Below are positions 22,887 to 31,959 of a DNA stretch of 38,647 bases, piece after piece. The stretch's first letter is position 1; the number at the start of each line of letters is the position of its first letter. Under the pieces are notes generated by a model that worked only from the letters and a program-made list of their open reading frames with translations, ran no database searches and was not told the origin of the DNA. Source of the DNA: Eubacterium sp. Lineage in GTDB: Bacteria; Bacillota; Clostridia; Lachnospirales; Lachnospiraceae. Location: contig JALENH010000140.1 of NCBI GenBank assembly GCA_022767895.1, forward strand, positions 1-38,647, given 5' to 3'. The position numbers and the translations under genes were made by a program.

Positions 22887-24968
22887 ATGGCAAAGAATCT
22901 GATTATTGTGGAGTCTCCGGCTAAATCGAAGACCATTAAGAAGTTTTTGGGGAAGAATTACGAAGTTGTGGCATCAAACGGCCACGTTCGCGATATGCCT
23001 AAAAGTCAGATGGGGGTAGATTTTGAACATGATTTTGAACCCAAATACATTACAATTCGTGGAAAAGGTGATTTACTTGCCTCTTTGCGCAAGGAAGTAA
23101 AAAAGGCTGATAAAATCTATCTGGCAACCGACCCGGACCGTGAAGGAGAGGCAATTTCATGGCATTTATGTCATGCTTTGAAGCTGGATCCCAAGAAAAC
23201 CAGCCGCATTACCTTTAATGAAATTACGAAAAACGCAGTCAGACAATCCCTGAAACAGTCCCGGGATATTGATATGGATTTAGTGGATGCCCAGCAGGCA
23301 AGACGTGTATTAGACCGCCTGGTAGGGTATTCCATCAGTCCCCTTTTGTGGGAAAAAGTAAAACGAGGCTTAAGTGCCGGACGTGTGCAGTCTGTGGCAT
23401 TGCGCATCATTGCAGACAGAGAAAGTGAGATTGATGCTTTCATACCTCAGGAATACTGGACGATGGAGGCTAAGCTTTCTGTTTCCGGTGTGAAAAAGCC
23501 ATTGGTTGCCAAATATTATGGTAATCCGGAGAAACATGAAATTGCATCCAGAGAAGAGGCGGAAAAGATTCAAAAGGAATTAGAGGGTGTGCCTTTTTCT
23601 GTGAGCAGTATTAAGAAAAGTGAGCGGACCAAGAAACCGCCGCTTCCATTTACTACTTCCACGCTTCAACAGGAGTGTGCCAAGCATCTGAATTTTCCGA
23701 CGAGAAAAACGATGCAGATTGCGCAGCAACTCTATGAAGGTGTGCAGGTGAAGGGGCATGGAACCATCGGTCTTATTACCTATCTGAGAACAGATTCCAC
23801 CCGTATTTCCGAGGAAGCAGACAAGGCATGTAAAGAATATATCAGCGCCACCTATGGCGAAGAAAATATTATTGAGAAAGCGGCAACTCCGAAGACGAAT
23901 GGCAAGATACAAGATGCCCATGAGGCAATCCGCCCTACGTATGTGGATTTGACGCCGGTTCAGGTGAAAGAATCTCTGACCAGAGATCAGTTTCGTCTCT
24001 ACCAGTTGATTTGGAAACGTTTTGTGGCAAGCCGTATGCATTCGGCAAAATATGAAACTCTTTCCGTGCGGATTAAGGCGGGCAGTCATCAGTTTGCCAG
24101 TTCCGGCTCCAAACTGGTATTCCCGGGATTTATGTCAGTTTACCAGCAGGATGAGGATAAAGAGGAAGCGAATGCCGTACTTGCCAAGGTGACGAAAGAT
24201 TCTGAGCTGAACTTAACGGAACTTGTACCGGAACAACATTTTACACAGCCACCGGCTCATTTTACCGAGGCGTCTCTTGTCAAAACACTGGAGGAGCTGG
24301 GAATTGGCCGTCCAAGTACCTACGCACCGACGATTTCAACTCTGATTTCCCGCCGCTATGTGGCAAAAGAACAGAAAAATTTGTATTTATCGGATTTGGG
24401 AGATATTGTCAATCAGATCATGGTCAGTGCTTTTTCGACTATTGTGGATGTGAATTTTACAGCCACCATGGAAGCGTTATTGGATGGTGTGGCGGAAGGT
24501 AACGTTGAGTGGAAAACCATTGTCCGCAATTTCTATCCGGATTTGGAAAAGGCTGTAAAACATGCAGAGAAGGCTCTGGAGAAAATAAAAATAGAAGACG
24601 AAGTGACAGATGTGGTCTGCGAACTCTGTGGCCGCAACATGGTTATTAAGTACGGGCCCCATGGCAAGTTTCTTGCCTGCCCGGGATTTCCGGAGTGCCG
24701 CAATACTAAGCCGTACTATGAGAAAATTGGAGTGAAATGTCCGAAGTGCGGTGGTGAAATTGTGATTAAGAAAACCCAGAAGGGACGCCGTTATTATGGT
24801 TGCGAAAACAACCCGGAGTGTGACGTGATGACTTGGCAGAAGCCATCCGGTCAGACATGCCCCGAGTGTGGCGGTATGATGTTGGAGAAGGGGAATAAAC
24901 TGGTTTGTGCCGATAATTCCTGCGGATATATCATGGAAAAGAAGACAGATAAAAAACCAGAGAGTTAA
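22887..24968 (+). CDS. topA: DNA topoisomerase I (type IA)
   Basis: A 693-residue topoisomerase that relaxes negative supercoils. The TOPRIM domain starts at NLIIVESPAKSKTIKKFLG with E9 and the acidic motif ATDPDREGEA. The cleavage domain has catalytic Y299 in LITYLRTDSTR. At least two C-terminal zinc fingers of the topoisomerase C4 type are intact (CELCG then CPGFPEC; CPKCGG then CENNPEC), followed by a third (CPECGG then CADNSC). The ATG at 22887 is chosen because GGAGGG at 22877-22882 is its SD; an upstream in-frame ATG at 22875 overlaps that SD. codY follows 54 bases after the stop. Confidence 0.97.
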   Translation: MAKNLIIVESPAKSKTIKKFLGKNYEVVASNGHVRDMPKSQMGVDFEHDFEPKYITIRGKGDLLASLRKEVKKADKIYLATDPDREGEAISWHLCHALKLDPKKTSRITFNEITKNAVRQSLKQSRDIDMDLVDAQQARRVLDRLVGYSISPLLWEKVKRGLSAGRVQSVALRIIADRESEIDAFIPQEYWTMEAKLSVSGVKKPLVAKYYGNPEKHEIASREEAEKIQKELEGVPFSVSSIKKSERTKKPPLPFTTSTLQQECAKHLNFPTRKTMQIAQQLYEGVQVKGHGTIGLITYLRTDSTRISEEADKACKEYISATYGEENIIEKAATPKTNGKIQDAHEAIRPTYVDLTPVQVKESLTRDQFRLYQLIWKRFVASRMHSAKYETLSVRIKAGSHQFASSGSKLVFPGFMSVYQQDEDKEEANAVLAKVTKDSELNLTELVPEQHFTQPPAHFTEASLVKTLEELGIGRPSTYAPTISTLISRRYVAKEQKNLYLSDLGDIVNQIMVSAFSTIVDVNFTATMEALLDGVAEGNVEWKTIVRNFYPDLEKAVKHAEKALEKIKIEDEVTDVVCELCGRNMVIKYGPHGKFLACPGFPECRNTKPYYEKIGVKCPKCGGEIVIKKTQKGRRYYGCENNPECDVMTWQKPSGQTCPECGGMMLEKGNKLVCADNSCGYIMEKKTDKKPES

Positions 24969-24971
24969 TGC

Positions 24972-25000
24972 TTGTCAATAGAAAGAAATTATGATAATAT
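24972..25000 (+). promoter_or_regulatory. Possible sigma-A promoter of codY
   Basis: TTGTCA at 24972-24977 and TAATAT at 24995-25000 with a 17-base spacer; GATAAT at 24993-24998 is an alternative -10. It begins three bases after the topA stop, so codY may be transcribed both from topA and on its own. Confidence 0.5.
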
Positions 25001-25022
25001 TGTTCTATGGGGGACATATGAC

Positions 25023-25802
25023 ATGAGTATTGAGCTGTTGGACAAGACTCGCAAGATCAACCGTCTCCTCAATGACAAACATTCTTCCAAGGTGGCGTTT
25101 ACCGATATTTGTTCCGTGCTGGGGCAGGTTTTACGGGCGAATGCCTATGTGATTAGCAGCAAAGGAAAGCTGTTGGGGACTTATGTAGATGGTGACGGGA
25201 CGATTCCGAGTTTTCAGGACAAGAGGGGGAGTTATATTGAGACAGCGATGAATGAACGTTTTCTCAATGTACTTTCCACAAAGGAAAATGTGAATCTGGA
25301 GACCCTGGGATTTTCCAAAGAGGAAATTGCAGGGTTTAAAGCGTTAATTACACCGATTAGTATTGGTGGAGAGCGTCTGGGAACATTATTCCTGTATCGT
25401 CAGGAAGAAGAGTTTTCGATTGAAGACATTATTTTAAGTGAATACAGTACAACTGTGGTAGGACTGGAGATTATGAGAGCCGTTCAGGAAGAATCGGATA
25501 TGGAGCAGCATAAGAAGAGCAATTTTTCTTCTGCTCTGACAGCGCTCACGCCACTGGAGCAGAAAGCAGTAAGTCATGTGTTCCATGCATTGGCTGGCGA
25601 GGAAGGAACTCTTGTAACGAGCAAACTGGCAAATGAGATAGGCATTACCAGGACGGTAATTGTCAATGCACTCCGAAAGTTAGAGAGTGCCGGTCTAATA
25701 AAGACCAAATCTTCCGGTGTAAAAGGAACCCATATCAGAGTGCTTAACGATATTGTTTACACAGAATTTGACAGTTACTACCGTGAGAAATGGAATTCAT
25801 AA
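25023..25802 (+). CDS. codY: Global nutritional regulator CodY
   Basis: A 259-residue protein, the same length as B. subtilis CodY. The N-terminus MSIELLDKTRKINRLL leads into the GAF ligand domain (residues about 1-155), which binds branched-chain amino acids. The C-terminal winged helix contains SKLANEIGITRTVIVNALRKL, then LESAGLIKTKSSGVKGTHI, nearly identical to the Bacillus recognition helix, so the AATTTTCWGAAAATT-type site should be kept. The start at 25023 follows GGGGGA at 25009-25014 and aligns with known N-termini. It lies between topA and flgB as in Bacillus, but without clpQY before it. In Bacillus, CodY represses the fla/che operon, which makes this neighbour relation regulatory as well as positional. 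Confidence 0.96.
   Translation: MSIELLDKTRKINRLLNDKHSSKVAFTDICSVLGQVLRANAYVISSKGKLLGTYVDGDGTIPSFQDKRGSYIETAMNERFLNVLSTKENVNLETLGFSKEEIAGFKALITPISIGGERLGTLFLYRQEEEFSIEDIILSEYSTTVVGLEIMRAVQEESDMEQHKKSNFSSALTALTPLEQKAVSHVFHALAGEEGTLVTSKLANEIGITRTVIVNALRKLESAGLIKTKSSGVKGTHIRVLNDIVYTEFDSYYREKWNS
25768..25796 (+). promoter_or_regulatory. Possible promoter inside the codY 3' end driving the flagellar operon
   Basis: A perfect TTGACA at 25768-25773 is followed after 17 bases by TGGAAT at 25791-25796 (4 of 6). Transcription would begin near 25803, right at the hairpin between codY and flgB. The -10 is weak and the element lies in coding sequence, so this is tentative. Confidence 0.35.
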
Positions 25803-25849
25803 ACGCAAAGGGAATTGTGATATGGGATCATAATGCCATTTGCGTTTTT
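25801..25849 (+). terminator. Hairpin terminator or attenuator between codY and flgB
   Basis: AAACGCAAA at 25801-25809 pairs perfectly with TTTGCGTTT at 25839-25847, followed by TTC; the 3' arm runs into five Ts (25845-25849). A small inner stem TGAT/ATCA is possible. It looks like a terminator for codY, or an attenuator if the promoter at 25768 drives flgB. Confidence 0.65.
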
Positions 25850-25869
25850 CTAAGAGAGGAAGTGAGGAT

Positions 25870-26259
25870 ATGGTTTTATCAAATGCTTACAACTACATAA
25901 ACGTATTGGATCGGGCAGCGGATGCCAGCTGGACACGAAATGATGTGCTGGCAAATAATATTGCCAATGCCGATACGCCGGGGTACAAGAGAAAAGATGT
26001 GCAGTTTGAGACCTATTTGTCCAATGCCGTGGCGGGGACGGATTCCCTGGATGAGACTGTGGCAAACATTGACCTCAACGAATTAAATGCCACCGTATAT
26101 ACGGAGCAGCCGGGACTCAGTTATCGTATTGATGGCAATAATGTGGATATTTCCACGGAAAATGTAGAACTGGCAAAGAATCAGATAAAGTATTATACGT
26201 TGATGAATTCCATCAATCAGGAATTTTCTCGTATGAAGTCAGCTCTTAAAACAACATAA
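25870..26259 (+). CDS. flgB: Flagellar proximal rod protein FlgB
   Basis: A 129-residue rod subunit. The conserved rod/hook N-terminal motif NDVLANNIANADTPGYKRKDVQFE is present (residues about 28-50), and the C-terminal helix NQIKYYTLMNSINQEFSRMK matches FlgB. The start at 25870 is chosen over an upstream TTG at 25840 because that TTG lies within the terminator stem, and GAGGAAGTGAGG precedes the ATG. It is the first gene of the flagellar operon, with flgC 21 bases downstream. It is exported by the flagellar type III apparatus without a cleaved signal. Confidence 0.96.
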   Translation: MVLSNAYNYINVLDRAADASWTRNDVLANNIANADTPGYKRKDVQFETYLSNAVAGTDSLDETVANIDLNELNATVYTEQPGLSYRIDGNNVDISTENVELAKNQIKYYTLMNSINQEFSRMKSALKTT

Positions 26260-26280
26260 GTAAGCTAAGGAGGGATTGAT

Positions 26281-26721
26281 ATGTCAGTATTTGGAGCCAT
26301 GGATGTCAGTGCTACCGGTATGACCGCGCAGCAGCTTCGTATGGACACAATTTCAGAAAATATAGCCAATGTCAACACAACAAGAGGGGCAGATGGCAAA
26401 CCATATAAACGGAAGGCGGTTGTTTTTCAGGAAAAGAGTTATCCGACTTTCAGCGAAAGCTTGAGTATGGCAAATCGTCATAATATTGGGAAGGGTGTGA
26501 AAGTTTCCCAAATTGTGGAGGATAATTCAGAGGGGAACATGGTATATGATCCCTCACATCCGGATGCAGATGAAGATGGTTACGTAACTTATCCGAATGT
26601 TAACACGGTGACAGAGATGACTGATATGATCGATGCTACCCGTGCTTTTGAGGCCAATGTAACAGTGTTGAATTCCACCAAGGGGATGGCGATGAAGGCT
26701 CTGGATATCGGTCAGGGTTGA
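26281..26721 (+). CDS. flgC: Flagellar proximal rod protein FlgC
   Basis: A 146-residue rod subunit. The N-terminus FGAMDVSATGMTAQQLRMDT and the motif ISENIANVNTTRGADGKPYKRK identify FlgC. The C-terminal segment MTDMIDATRAFEANVTVLNS fits the rod-protein helical core. SD AAGGAGGG at 26266-26273 is strong. It is placed between flgB and fliE as in other Gram-positive fla operons. Confidence 0.97.
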   Translation: MSVFGAMDVSATGMTAQQLRMDTISENIANVNTTRGADGKPYKRKAVVFQEKSYPTFSESLSMANRHNIGKGVKVSQIVEDNSEGNMVYDPSHPDADEDGYVTYPNVNTVTEMTDMIDATRAFEANVTVLNSTKGMAMKALDIGQG

Positions 26722-26758
26722 TGATATCAGGATATGATTGTGGGAACGGAGGAATAGA

Positions 26759-27085
26759 ATGGATATAGCGAGTTTATCTGCCATTAGTGGCATTGAAAAT
26801 ATAAGTAAATATGCGGATAACAGTATGCAGACGGAGAAGTCGAAGAATACAGGGACAGCAAGTTTTGACAGCCTGTTGAATTCGGCCATGAATCTTGTGA
26901 AGCAGACCGAGGATTATTCCAATGCTGCTGAGGTGGAGGAAGTAAAGTATGCCATGGGACAGAGTGACAGTCTCCATGATTTGATGGTGGCACAGCAGAA
27001 AGCTAATGTGTCTCTGCAGTATACAGTAGCCGTGAAGAATACGGCAGTGGAAGCCTACCGCTCAATTATGAATATGCAGATTTAG
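26759..27085 (+). CDS. fliE: MS-ring to rod adaptor FliE
   Basis: A 108-residue protein linking the FliF ring to the rod. The C-terminal half, with DLMVAQQKANVSLQYTVAVK then NTAVEAYRSIMNMQI, is the conserved FliE signature. The ATG at 26759 is used because ACGGAGGA precedes it and an upstream frame opening adds only non-conserved residues. Size and location between flgC and fliF support the call. Confidence 0.95.
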   Translation: MDIASLSAISGIENISKYADNSMQTEKSKNTGTASFDSLLNSAMNLVKQTEDYSNAAEVEEVKYAMGQSDSLHDLMVAQQKANVSLQYTVAVKNTAVEAYRSIMNMQI

Positions 27086-27116
27086 AGACTATAGCTTTGG
27101 GGAGCGATAAAAAACA

Positions 27117-28745
27117 ATGATGGATCAATTGATTGCAATCAAGGATAAAATTCTTGAATTCTGGAATAAGTATACAGCAAAACAAAAAACAATCATTATC
27201 TGCGTGGCATGTGCAATTTTGATTGCTATTGTTTTGCTTGCTTATTTTATGACTCGTCCGGTCTACACGGATGTGGCAACGCTGAGTGGGGATTCGGCCA
27301 CCACCTTTGACAAGGCGTTGGAGGGTGCCGGAGTGGATTATGAAAAGGAATCAGACAGTGATGGGAATACGACTTTCCGAGTGGAACAGTCGGAGTATTC
27401 GGATGCGATTCTTCTGATGGGAGAAAACCAGATTACCGATGATGAAATGACATGGGAGAAGGCGTTGGAATCTGATATGACAACGTCCTCTGATGAGAAG
27501 CAGACGAAGGCAACTCTGGCTTTGCAGTCATCCATCAGGAAGGGGCTTCTGAATTTTGAGGGAGTGGAGGATGCTACTGTTTACATCAACCGCCCCAAGG
27601 ATGATGGCACGATTTATGCAGATAAGGAAGAAACTTCGGTCAGTGTTTCATTCAAGATGGCAGGTAACAAGACCATGGATGGAGAGACTGCGGAGGCGGT
27701 TGCTTACTATTTGGCCAATGCTGTGGGAAGCGCAAAACCGGATCATATTGTATTGACTGATACCAAAGGAAATCTGTTGTTTAATGGCCAGGAAGATACA
27801 GGACTTGGCGGAACGATTAGCAGTACAGAGGAATATCGGGATAAACTGAAAAATAATTTTGCCAAATATGTCCGTGATTTGCTGACAAAGGCCGGCTATG
27901 ATGATGTGGAAGTATCAAAGAGTAATATTGTCTTTGATATGAACAAGATTACGGAACTGGTAACTACATATACCACCAATGAGGGGCAGGACCAGGGACT
28001 TTATGGAAGTTCTTATGAATATAAATCCACGGGTAATTCCGGCTCCGGAGGGATTCCGGGGACAGAGAGCAATGGTGATGTGACGGATACGATGATTGAT
28101 ACCGGTGGAAACAGTTCTTCCGAACAGATACTGAATAAATATGAGTACCTTCCGAACAAGACAGTACAGAACATCGAGCATGAGATTGGAGCTGTCAAGA
28201 AAGATGAATCCTCCATTGCCGTTGTGCTGACCAGATATAACGTGATAAAAGAGGAAACGCTGGAAGATCAAGGGGCTCTTGACGAAATGTCATTTGATGA
28301 ATATGTAGATGCCAACAGCAATGTGACGGAGCAGGAAGTGCCTGAAAATCTGCCACAGCTGGTTGCAGCGGCAACTGGTATTGCGGAAAATAATATACAG
28401 ATTCGTGTTGTGGAAAAGCCGGTATTTGAGGCGAAGGAAGAGAGCTCTTTTGGAGACAACGTGACCAATTATCTCATGGTGATTCTTACTGTGCTGATTG
28501 CAGGGCTTTTGGTATTTGTGATTATCAAGGGAACGTCACCGGTTGAAGTGACGGAGATGGAACCGGAATTGTCGGTAGAGGATTTGCTTGCCACAACCAG
28601 GGAGAATGAGCCAAATCTTGATGAGATTGAGTTGGAAGATAAATCGGATACTCTTTTGATGATAGAAAAATTTGTAGATGAAAACCCGGAAGCAGTAGCA
28701 TTGCTTCTGCGCAATTGGATTAACGATGACTGGGGGGCTATTTAA
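27117..28745 (+). CDS. fliF: Flagellar MS-ring protein FliF
   Basis: A 542-residue membrane protein that forms the MS ring. A first transmembrane helix lies at residues about 24-44 (TIIICVACAILIAIVLLAYF). It is followed by YscJ/FliF ring-building domains (LQSSIRKGLLNFEGVEDATVYI region and the later KNNFAKYVRDLLTKAGYDD region), a low-complexity Gly/Ser loop at about residues 300-330, and a second helix at about 450-470 (YLMVILTVLIAGLLVFVII). The acidic C-terminus (TLLMIEKFVDENPEAVALLL) is the FliG-binding tail. Two adjacent ATGs (27117, 27120) could serve. Its stop overlaps the fliG start by one base (TAATG). Confidence 0.97.
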   Translation: MMDQLIAIKDKILEFWNKYTAKQKTIIICVACAILIAIVLLAYFMTRPVYTDVATLSGDSATTFDKALEGAGVDYEKESDSDGNTTFRVEQSEYSDAILLMGENQITDDEMTWEKALESDMTTSSDEKQTKATLALQSSIRKGLLNFEGVEDATVYINRPKDDGTIYADKEETSVSVSFKMAGNKTMDGETAEAVAYYLANAVGSAKPDHIVLTDTKGNLLFNGQEDTGLGGTISSTEEYRDKLKNNFAKYVRDLLTKAGYDDVEVSKSNIVFDMNKITELVTTYTTNEGQDQGLYGSSYEYKSTGNSGSGGIPGTESNGDVTDTMIDTGGNSSSEQILNKYEYLPNKTVQNIEHEIGAVKKDESSIAVVLTRYNVIKEETLEDQGALDEMSFDEYVDANSNVTEQEVPENLPQLVAAATGIAENNIQIRVVEKPVFEAKEESSFGDNVTNYLMVILTVLIAGLLVFVIIKGTSPVEVTEMEPELSVEDLLATTRENEPNLDEIELEDKSDTLLMIEKFVDENPEAVALLLRNWINDDWGAI

Positions 28746-29761
28746 TGGCAGGAAATACATATAGTGAGCTGGACGGAATCCAAAAAGCGGCGATTATGCT
28801 AATTACGCTGGGACCGGAGAGGGCGGCTGTTGTTTTTAAACATTTAAAAGAGGATGAAATTGAACAGCTTACCCTGGAGATTGCCAACACGAGAAGTGTT
28901 TCGCCGTCTCAGAAGGAGCAGGTTCTCAATGAGTTTTACGAAGTCTGTCTGGCACAGCAGTATATCGCAGAAGGTGGTATTGGTTACGCCAAGGATTTGT
29001 TGCAGAAGGCATTGGGAGAGAGCAAGGCTCAGGAGGTGCTTGGCAAACTGACAGCATCTCTTCAGGTACGTCCATTTGAGTTTATCCGCAAGACAGAAGC
29101 ATCACAGATTCTCAACTTTATTCAGGATGAACATCCTCAGACCATTGCCCTGATTTTGTCCTATCTGTCGCCGCAACAAGCAGCGGGAATTATCAGTTCC
29201 CTGACACCGGACAAGCAGACGGATGTGGCAAAGCGAATTGCCATGATGGACCGGACATCACCGGATGTCATCAAGGAAGTGGAAAATATTCTGGAGCAAA
29301 AACTGGCTTCTCTGGTGAGTCAGGATTACACCATTGTTGGTGGTGTGGATTCGGTAGTAGAAGTGTTGAATACTGTAGATCGTGGAACAGAGAAGCATAT
29401 TATGGAAAATCTCGAAATCGAGGAACCGGAACTTGCCGACGAAATTCGAAAGAAAATGTTTGTGTTCGAGGATATTCTTATGCTGGACGATCGTTCTATC
29501 CAGCGCGTTCTGCGTGAAGTGGAGAACAGTGAATTGGCAGTTGCTTTGAAGAATGCCAATGAAGAGGTACAGAATGTAATCTTCAACAACATGTCTACCC
29601 GTCTGGTTGATATGATTAAAGAAGATATGGAATATATGGGACCGGTTCGTCTGAAAGACGTAGAAGAAGCACAGCAGAAGATTGTAAATATTATTCGCAA
29701 GCTGGAGGATTCTGCTGAGATTGTAATTTCCCGTGGCGGAGGTGACGAGATCATTGTCTAA
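28745..29761 (+). CDS. fliG: Flagellar motor switch protein FliG
   Basis: A 338-residue rotor protein, full length. The N-terminal domain (LDGIQKAAIMLITLGPERAA) binds FliF, the middle domain has the EHPQT motif near residue 129 (FliM contact), and the C-terminal domain carries the charged ridge (MFVFEDILMLDDRSIQRVLR, then EVENSELAVALK) that interacts with MotA. It is coupled to fliF by a one-base overlap and overlaps fliH by 8 bases. Confidence 0.98.
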   Translation: MAGNTYSELDGIQKAAIMLITLGPERAAVVFKHLKEDEIEQLTLEIANTRSVSPSQKEQVLNEFYEVCLAQQYIAEGGIGYAKDLLQKALGESKAQEVLGKLTASLQVRPFEFIRKTEASQILNFIQDEHPQTIALILSYLSPQQAAGIISSLTPDKQTDVAKRIAMMDRTSPDVIKEVENILEQKLASLVSQDYTIVGGVDSVVEVLNTVDRGTEKHIMENLEIEEPELADEIRKKMFVFEDILMLDDRSIQRVLREVENSELAVALKNANEEVQNVIFNNMSTRLVDMIKEDMEYMGPVRLKDVEEAQQKIVNIIRKLEDSAEIVISRGGGDEIIV

Positions 29762-30590
29762 TTTGATCAAGTATCCCTTTGTCAATTTGCAGGGGAAAGA
29801 AACGAAAGTGATTCAGTATGAGACGGATGAAGGAAAATTTGTTCCTTTTGACCAGAAGAAAAAAGTGGTGGTGAAATCACTTGACGAGGTAGAAAAGGAG
29901 AAGGAACTCCAAATCATGGAGGAAAAAGAGGACGTAAAGGACTCAGAGTTTTCTGCCGGTGTTCCGGTGACAAATTTTGATGAAATGTTCAAACAGAAAT
30001 CCGAGGAGGCAGACAAAGAGGCTGCTTCTATTTTGGAAAATGCACGAGAAGAGGCCAGAGAAATTGTTCAAGAGGCGAGAGAGCAGGCGGATGCTGTGCG
30101 GGAGAATGCCAGACAGGAAGGAACAGTTTTGGGAAAAGAAGAGGGGCTTCGTGAAGCGCAGGAAGAGATTGAGCAGATTAAGGAAGATCTTTTCGAAAGG
30201 AAAAGGCAGCAGGAACAGGAATATGAAAAAATGATTCAGGAGACAGAGGGACAATATGTGGATATTCTCTGTTCCCTGATTCGAAAGCTGACAGGTGTTA
30301 TTGTGTCCGACCGGAAAGAGGTTATTTTACACCTGATTCGCAGTGGAATTGCAGATATAGAACCGGCGAAACATTACACAATCCGTGTCTGTGCGGAGGA
30401 TCTTTTGTATATTGAGAGTAATAAGGAAGATATTCTGGAAAAAACCGGCATTACCGGAACCTTGGAAGTTCAGGAGGAAAAGGGTCTGACAGAAGGAGAA
30501 TGTATTATAGAGACAGACAAGCAGATGATTGACTGTGGATTTCAGACCCAGCTGGGGAATCTGATCAGTACACTCCGTATGCTGGTATAA
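29754..30590 (+). CDS. fliH: Flagellar export ATPase regulator FliH
   Basis: A 278-residue protein with a long charged coiled coil (residues about 75-175; EARE, EQAD and EEIEQIKEDLFERKRQQEQE runs) and a C-terminal FliH/V-ATPase E-like domain (DILCSLIRKLTGVIVSDRKE onward). It binds and restrains the ATPase FliI. The start is judged to be TTG at 29754, giving MSNLIKYPF as in related proteins, because a perfect SD GGAGGTGA lies at 29738-29745, eight bases upstream and inside fliG. GTG codons at 29733 and 29742 are poorer choices since they overlap or precede the SD. fliI starts 31 bases after its stop. Confidence 0.88.
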   Translation: MSNLIKYPFVNLQGKETKVIQYETDEGKFVPFDQKKKVVVKSLDEVEKEKELQIMEEKEDVKDSEFSAGVPVTNFDEMFKQKSEEADKEAASILENAREEAREIVQEAREQADAVRENARQEGTVLGKEEGLREAQEEIEQIKEDLFERKRQQEQEYEKMIQETEGQYVDILCSLIRKLTGVIVSDRKEVILHLIRSGIADIEPAKHYTIRVCAEDLLYIESNKEDILEKTGITGTLEVQEEKGLTEGECIIETDKQMIDCGFQTQLGNLISTLRMLV

Positions 30591-30621
30591 TTGAGCACCA
30601 TCAAGCAGGAAGGTTATTAAC

Positions 30622-31956
30622 ATGCCATCGATTAATTTTGAGAAATATGATATGCTGATGGACAAAAGCTATGTCAGCCAGTTGGGAAAAGTTGCAAAAG
30701 TGGTTGGACTGACCATTGAATCCATTGGCCCGAGTGCAAAATTAAATGATTTGTGTCTGATTAAGTCAAACACCCGAACAGAACCCGTAAAAGCGGAAGT
30801 AGTGGGCTTCCGTGATGACAGGGTTCTTTTGATGCCCTATGATGATGTGGAAGGAGTTGGACTGGGCAGTTGGGTGGAAAATACCGGAGCACCTTTGCAA
30901 GTGGCGGTAAGTGATGACCTGTTGGGGTGCACACTGGATGGTGTGGGACAACCCATGACGATGACTTCTATCGATGAGAATTGTCCGCGTTATTCCGTAG
31001 AGGCTGTTCCTCCTGACCCGTTGAGCAGAGAGATTATTGCAGATGTGCTTCCGCTGGGGGTCAAGGCGGTAGATGGCACGATTACGGTGGGAAAAGGGCA
31101 GAGAATCGGTATCTTTGCGGGAAGTGGTGTGGGAAAAAGCACTTTGATGGGGATGTTTGCCCGGAATACAAAGGCGGATATCAATGTCATTGCTCTGATT
31201 GGAGAGCGTGGCAGGGAAGTTCGCGAATTTATCGAGAGGGATTTAGGGGCGGAAGGTATGAAGCGTTCGGTAGTGGTTGTCGCCACTTCGGATAAGCCGG
31301 CGCTGATTCGCAATAAGGCGGCAAAGACGGCAACGGCAGTGGCAGAGTATTTTCGTGACCAGGGAAAGGATGTTCTTCTAATGATGGATAATCTGACGCG
31401 ATTTTCCATGGCTCAGAGAGAAATCGGCCTGGCCTCGGGTGAACCTCCGGTTTCTCGTGGTTATCCACCCAGTGTATATGCAGAAATGCCGAAACTTTTA
31501 GAACGTGCGGGCAATTCGGACAAAGGTTCCATCACCGGTTTGTATGCTGTGTTGGTGGATGGTGATGATTTTAATGAGCCGATTGCAGATACTGCTCGGG
31601 GAATTCTAGATGGACATATTGTGTTGTCCCGATCCATGGCACAGCGGAATCATTATCCGGCCATTGATGTGCTTGCCAGTATTTCCCGTGTTATGAGTGC
31701 TGTGGCATCCAGCGAGCATAAAGAACTGGCGGGGAAAATGAAAAATATTCTGGCTACTTACCGAGATGCGGAAGATTTGATTAACATCGGTGCATACCGT
31801 GCCGGTTCCAATAAAAACATAGATTTTGCCATAGAGAAAATTGATGCGGTCAATAATTTTTTACGGCAGGGAACCGATGAGAAGTTTTTGTTTGAAGATA
31901 TTCTGCAAAAGATGAGGGATATATTTGCAGAAAATCCTATGAGCGAGGAAGGATAA
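30622..31956 (+). CDS. fliI: Flagellar type III export ATPase FliI
   Basis: A 444-residue ATPase related to F1-beta that helps drive flagellar export. Walker A is GIFAGSGVGKSTLMG (residues about 163-177), followed by ALIGERGREVREFIE and Walker B DVLLMMDNLTRFSMAQREIG. The C-terminal section DAEDLINIGAYRAGSNKNID is typical of FliI/YscN. SD AGGAAGG precedes the ATG. fliJ follows after 3 bases. Confidence 0.98.
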   Translation: MPSINFEKYDMLMDKSYVSQLGKVAKVVGLTIESIGPSAKLNDLCLIKSNTRTEPVKAEVVGFRDDRVLLMPYDDVEGVGLGSWVENTGAPLQVAVSDDLLGCTLDGVGQPMTMTSIDENCPRYSVEAVPPDPLSREIIADVLPLGVKAVDGTITVGKGQRIGIFAGSGVGKSTLMGMFARNTKADINVIALIGERGREVREFIERDLGAEGMKRSVVVVATSDKPALIRNKAAKTATAVAEYFRDQGKDVLLMMDNLTRFSMAQREIGLASGEPPVSRGYPPSVYAEMPKLLERAGNSDKGSITGLYAVLVDGDDFNEPIADTARGILDGHIVLSRSMAQRNHYPAIDVLASISRVMSAVASSEHKELAGKMKNILATYRDAEDLINIGAYRAGSNKNIDFAIEKIDAVNNFLRQGTDEKFLFEDILQKMRDIFAENPMSEEG

Positions 31957-31959
31957 GCG

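Noticed and set aside
25800-25823. TAAA followed by GATAT as a sigma-D promoter for flgB
   Set aside because: The spacer is about 12 bases rather than 14-16 and GCC is missing (TGTGATAT), and it lies within the hairpin; not convincing.
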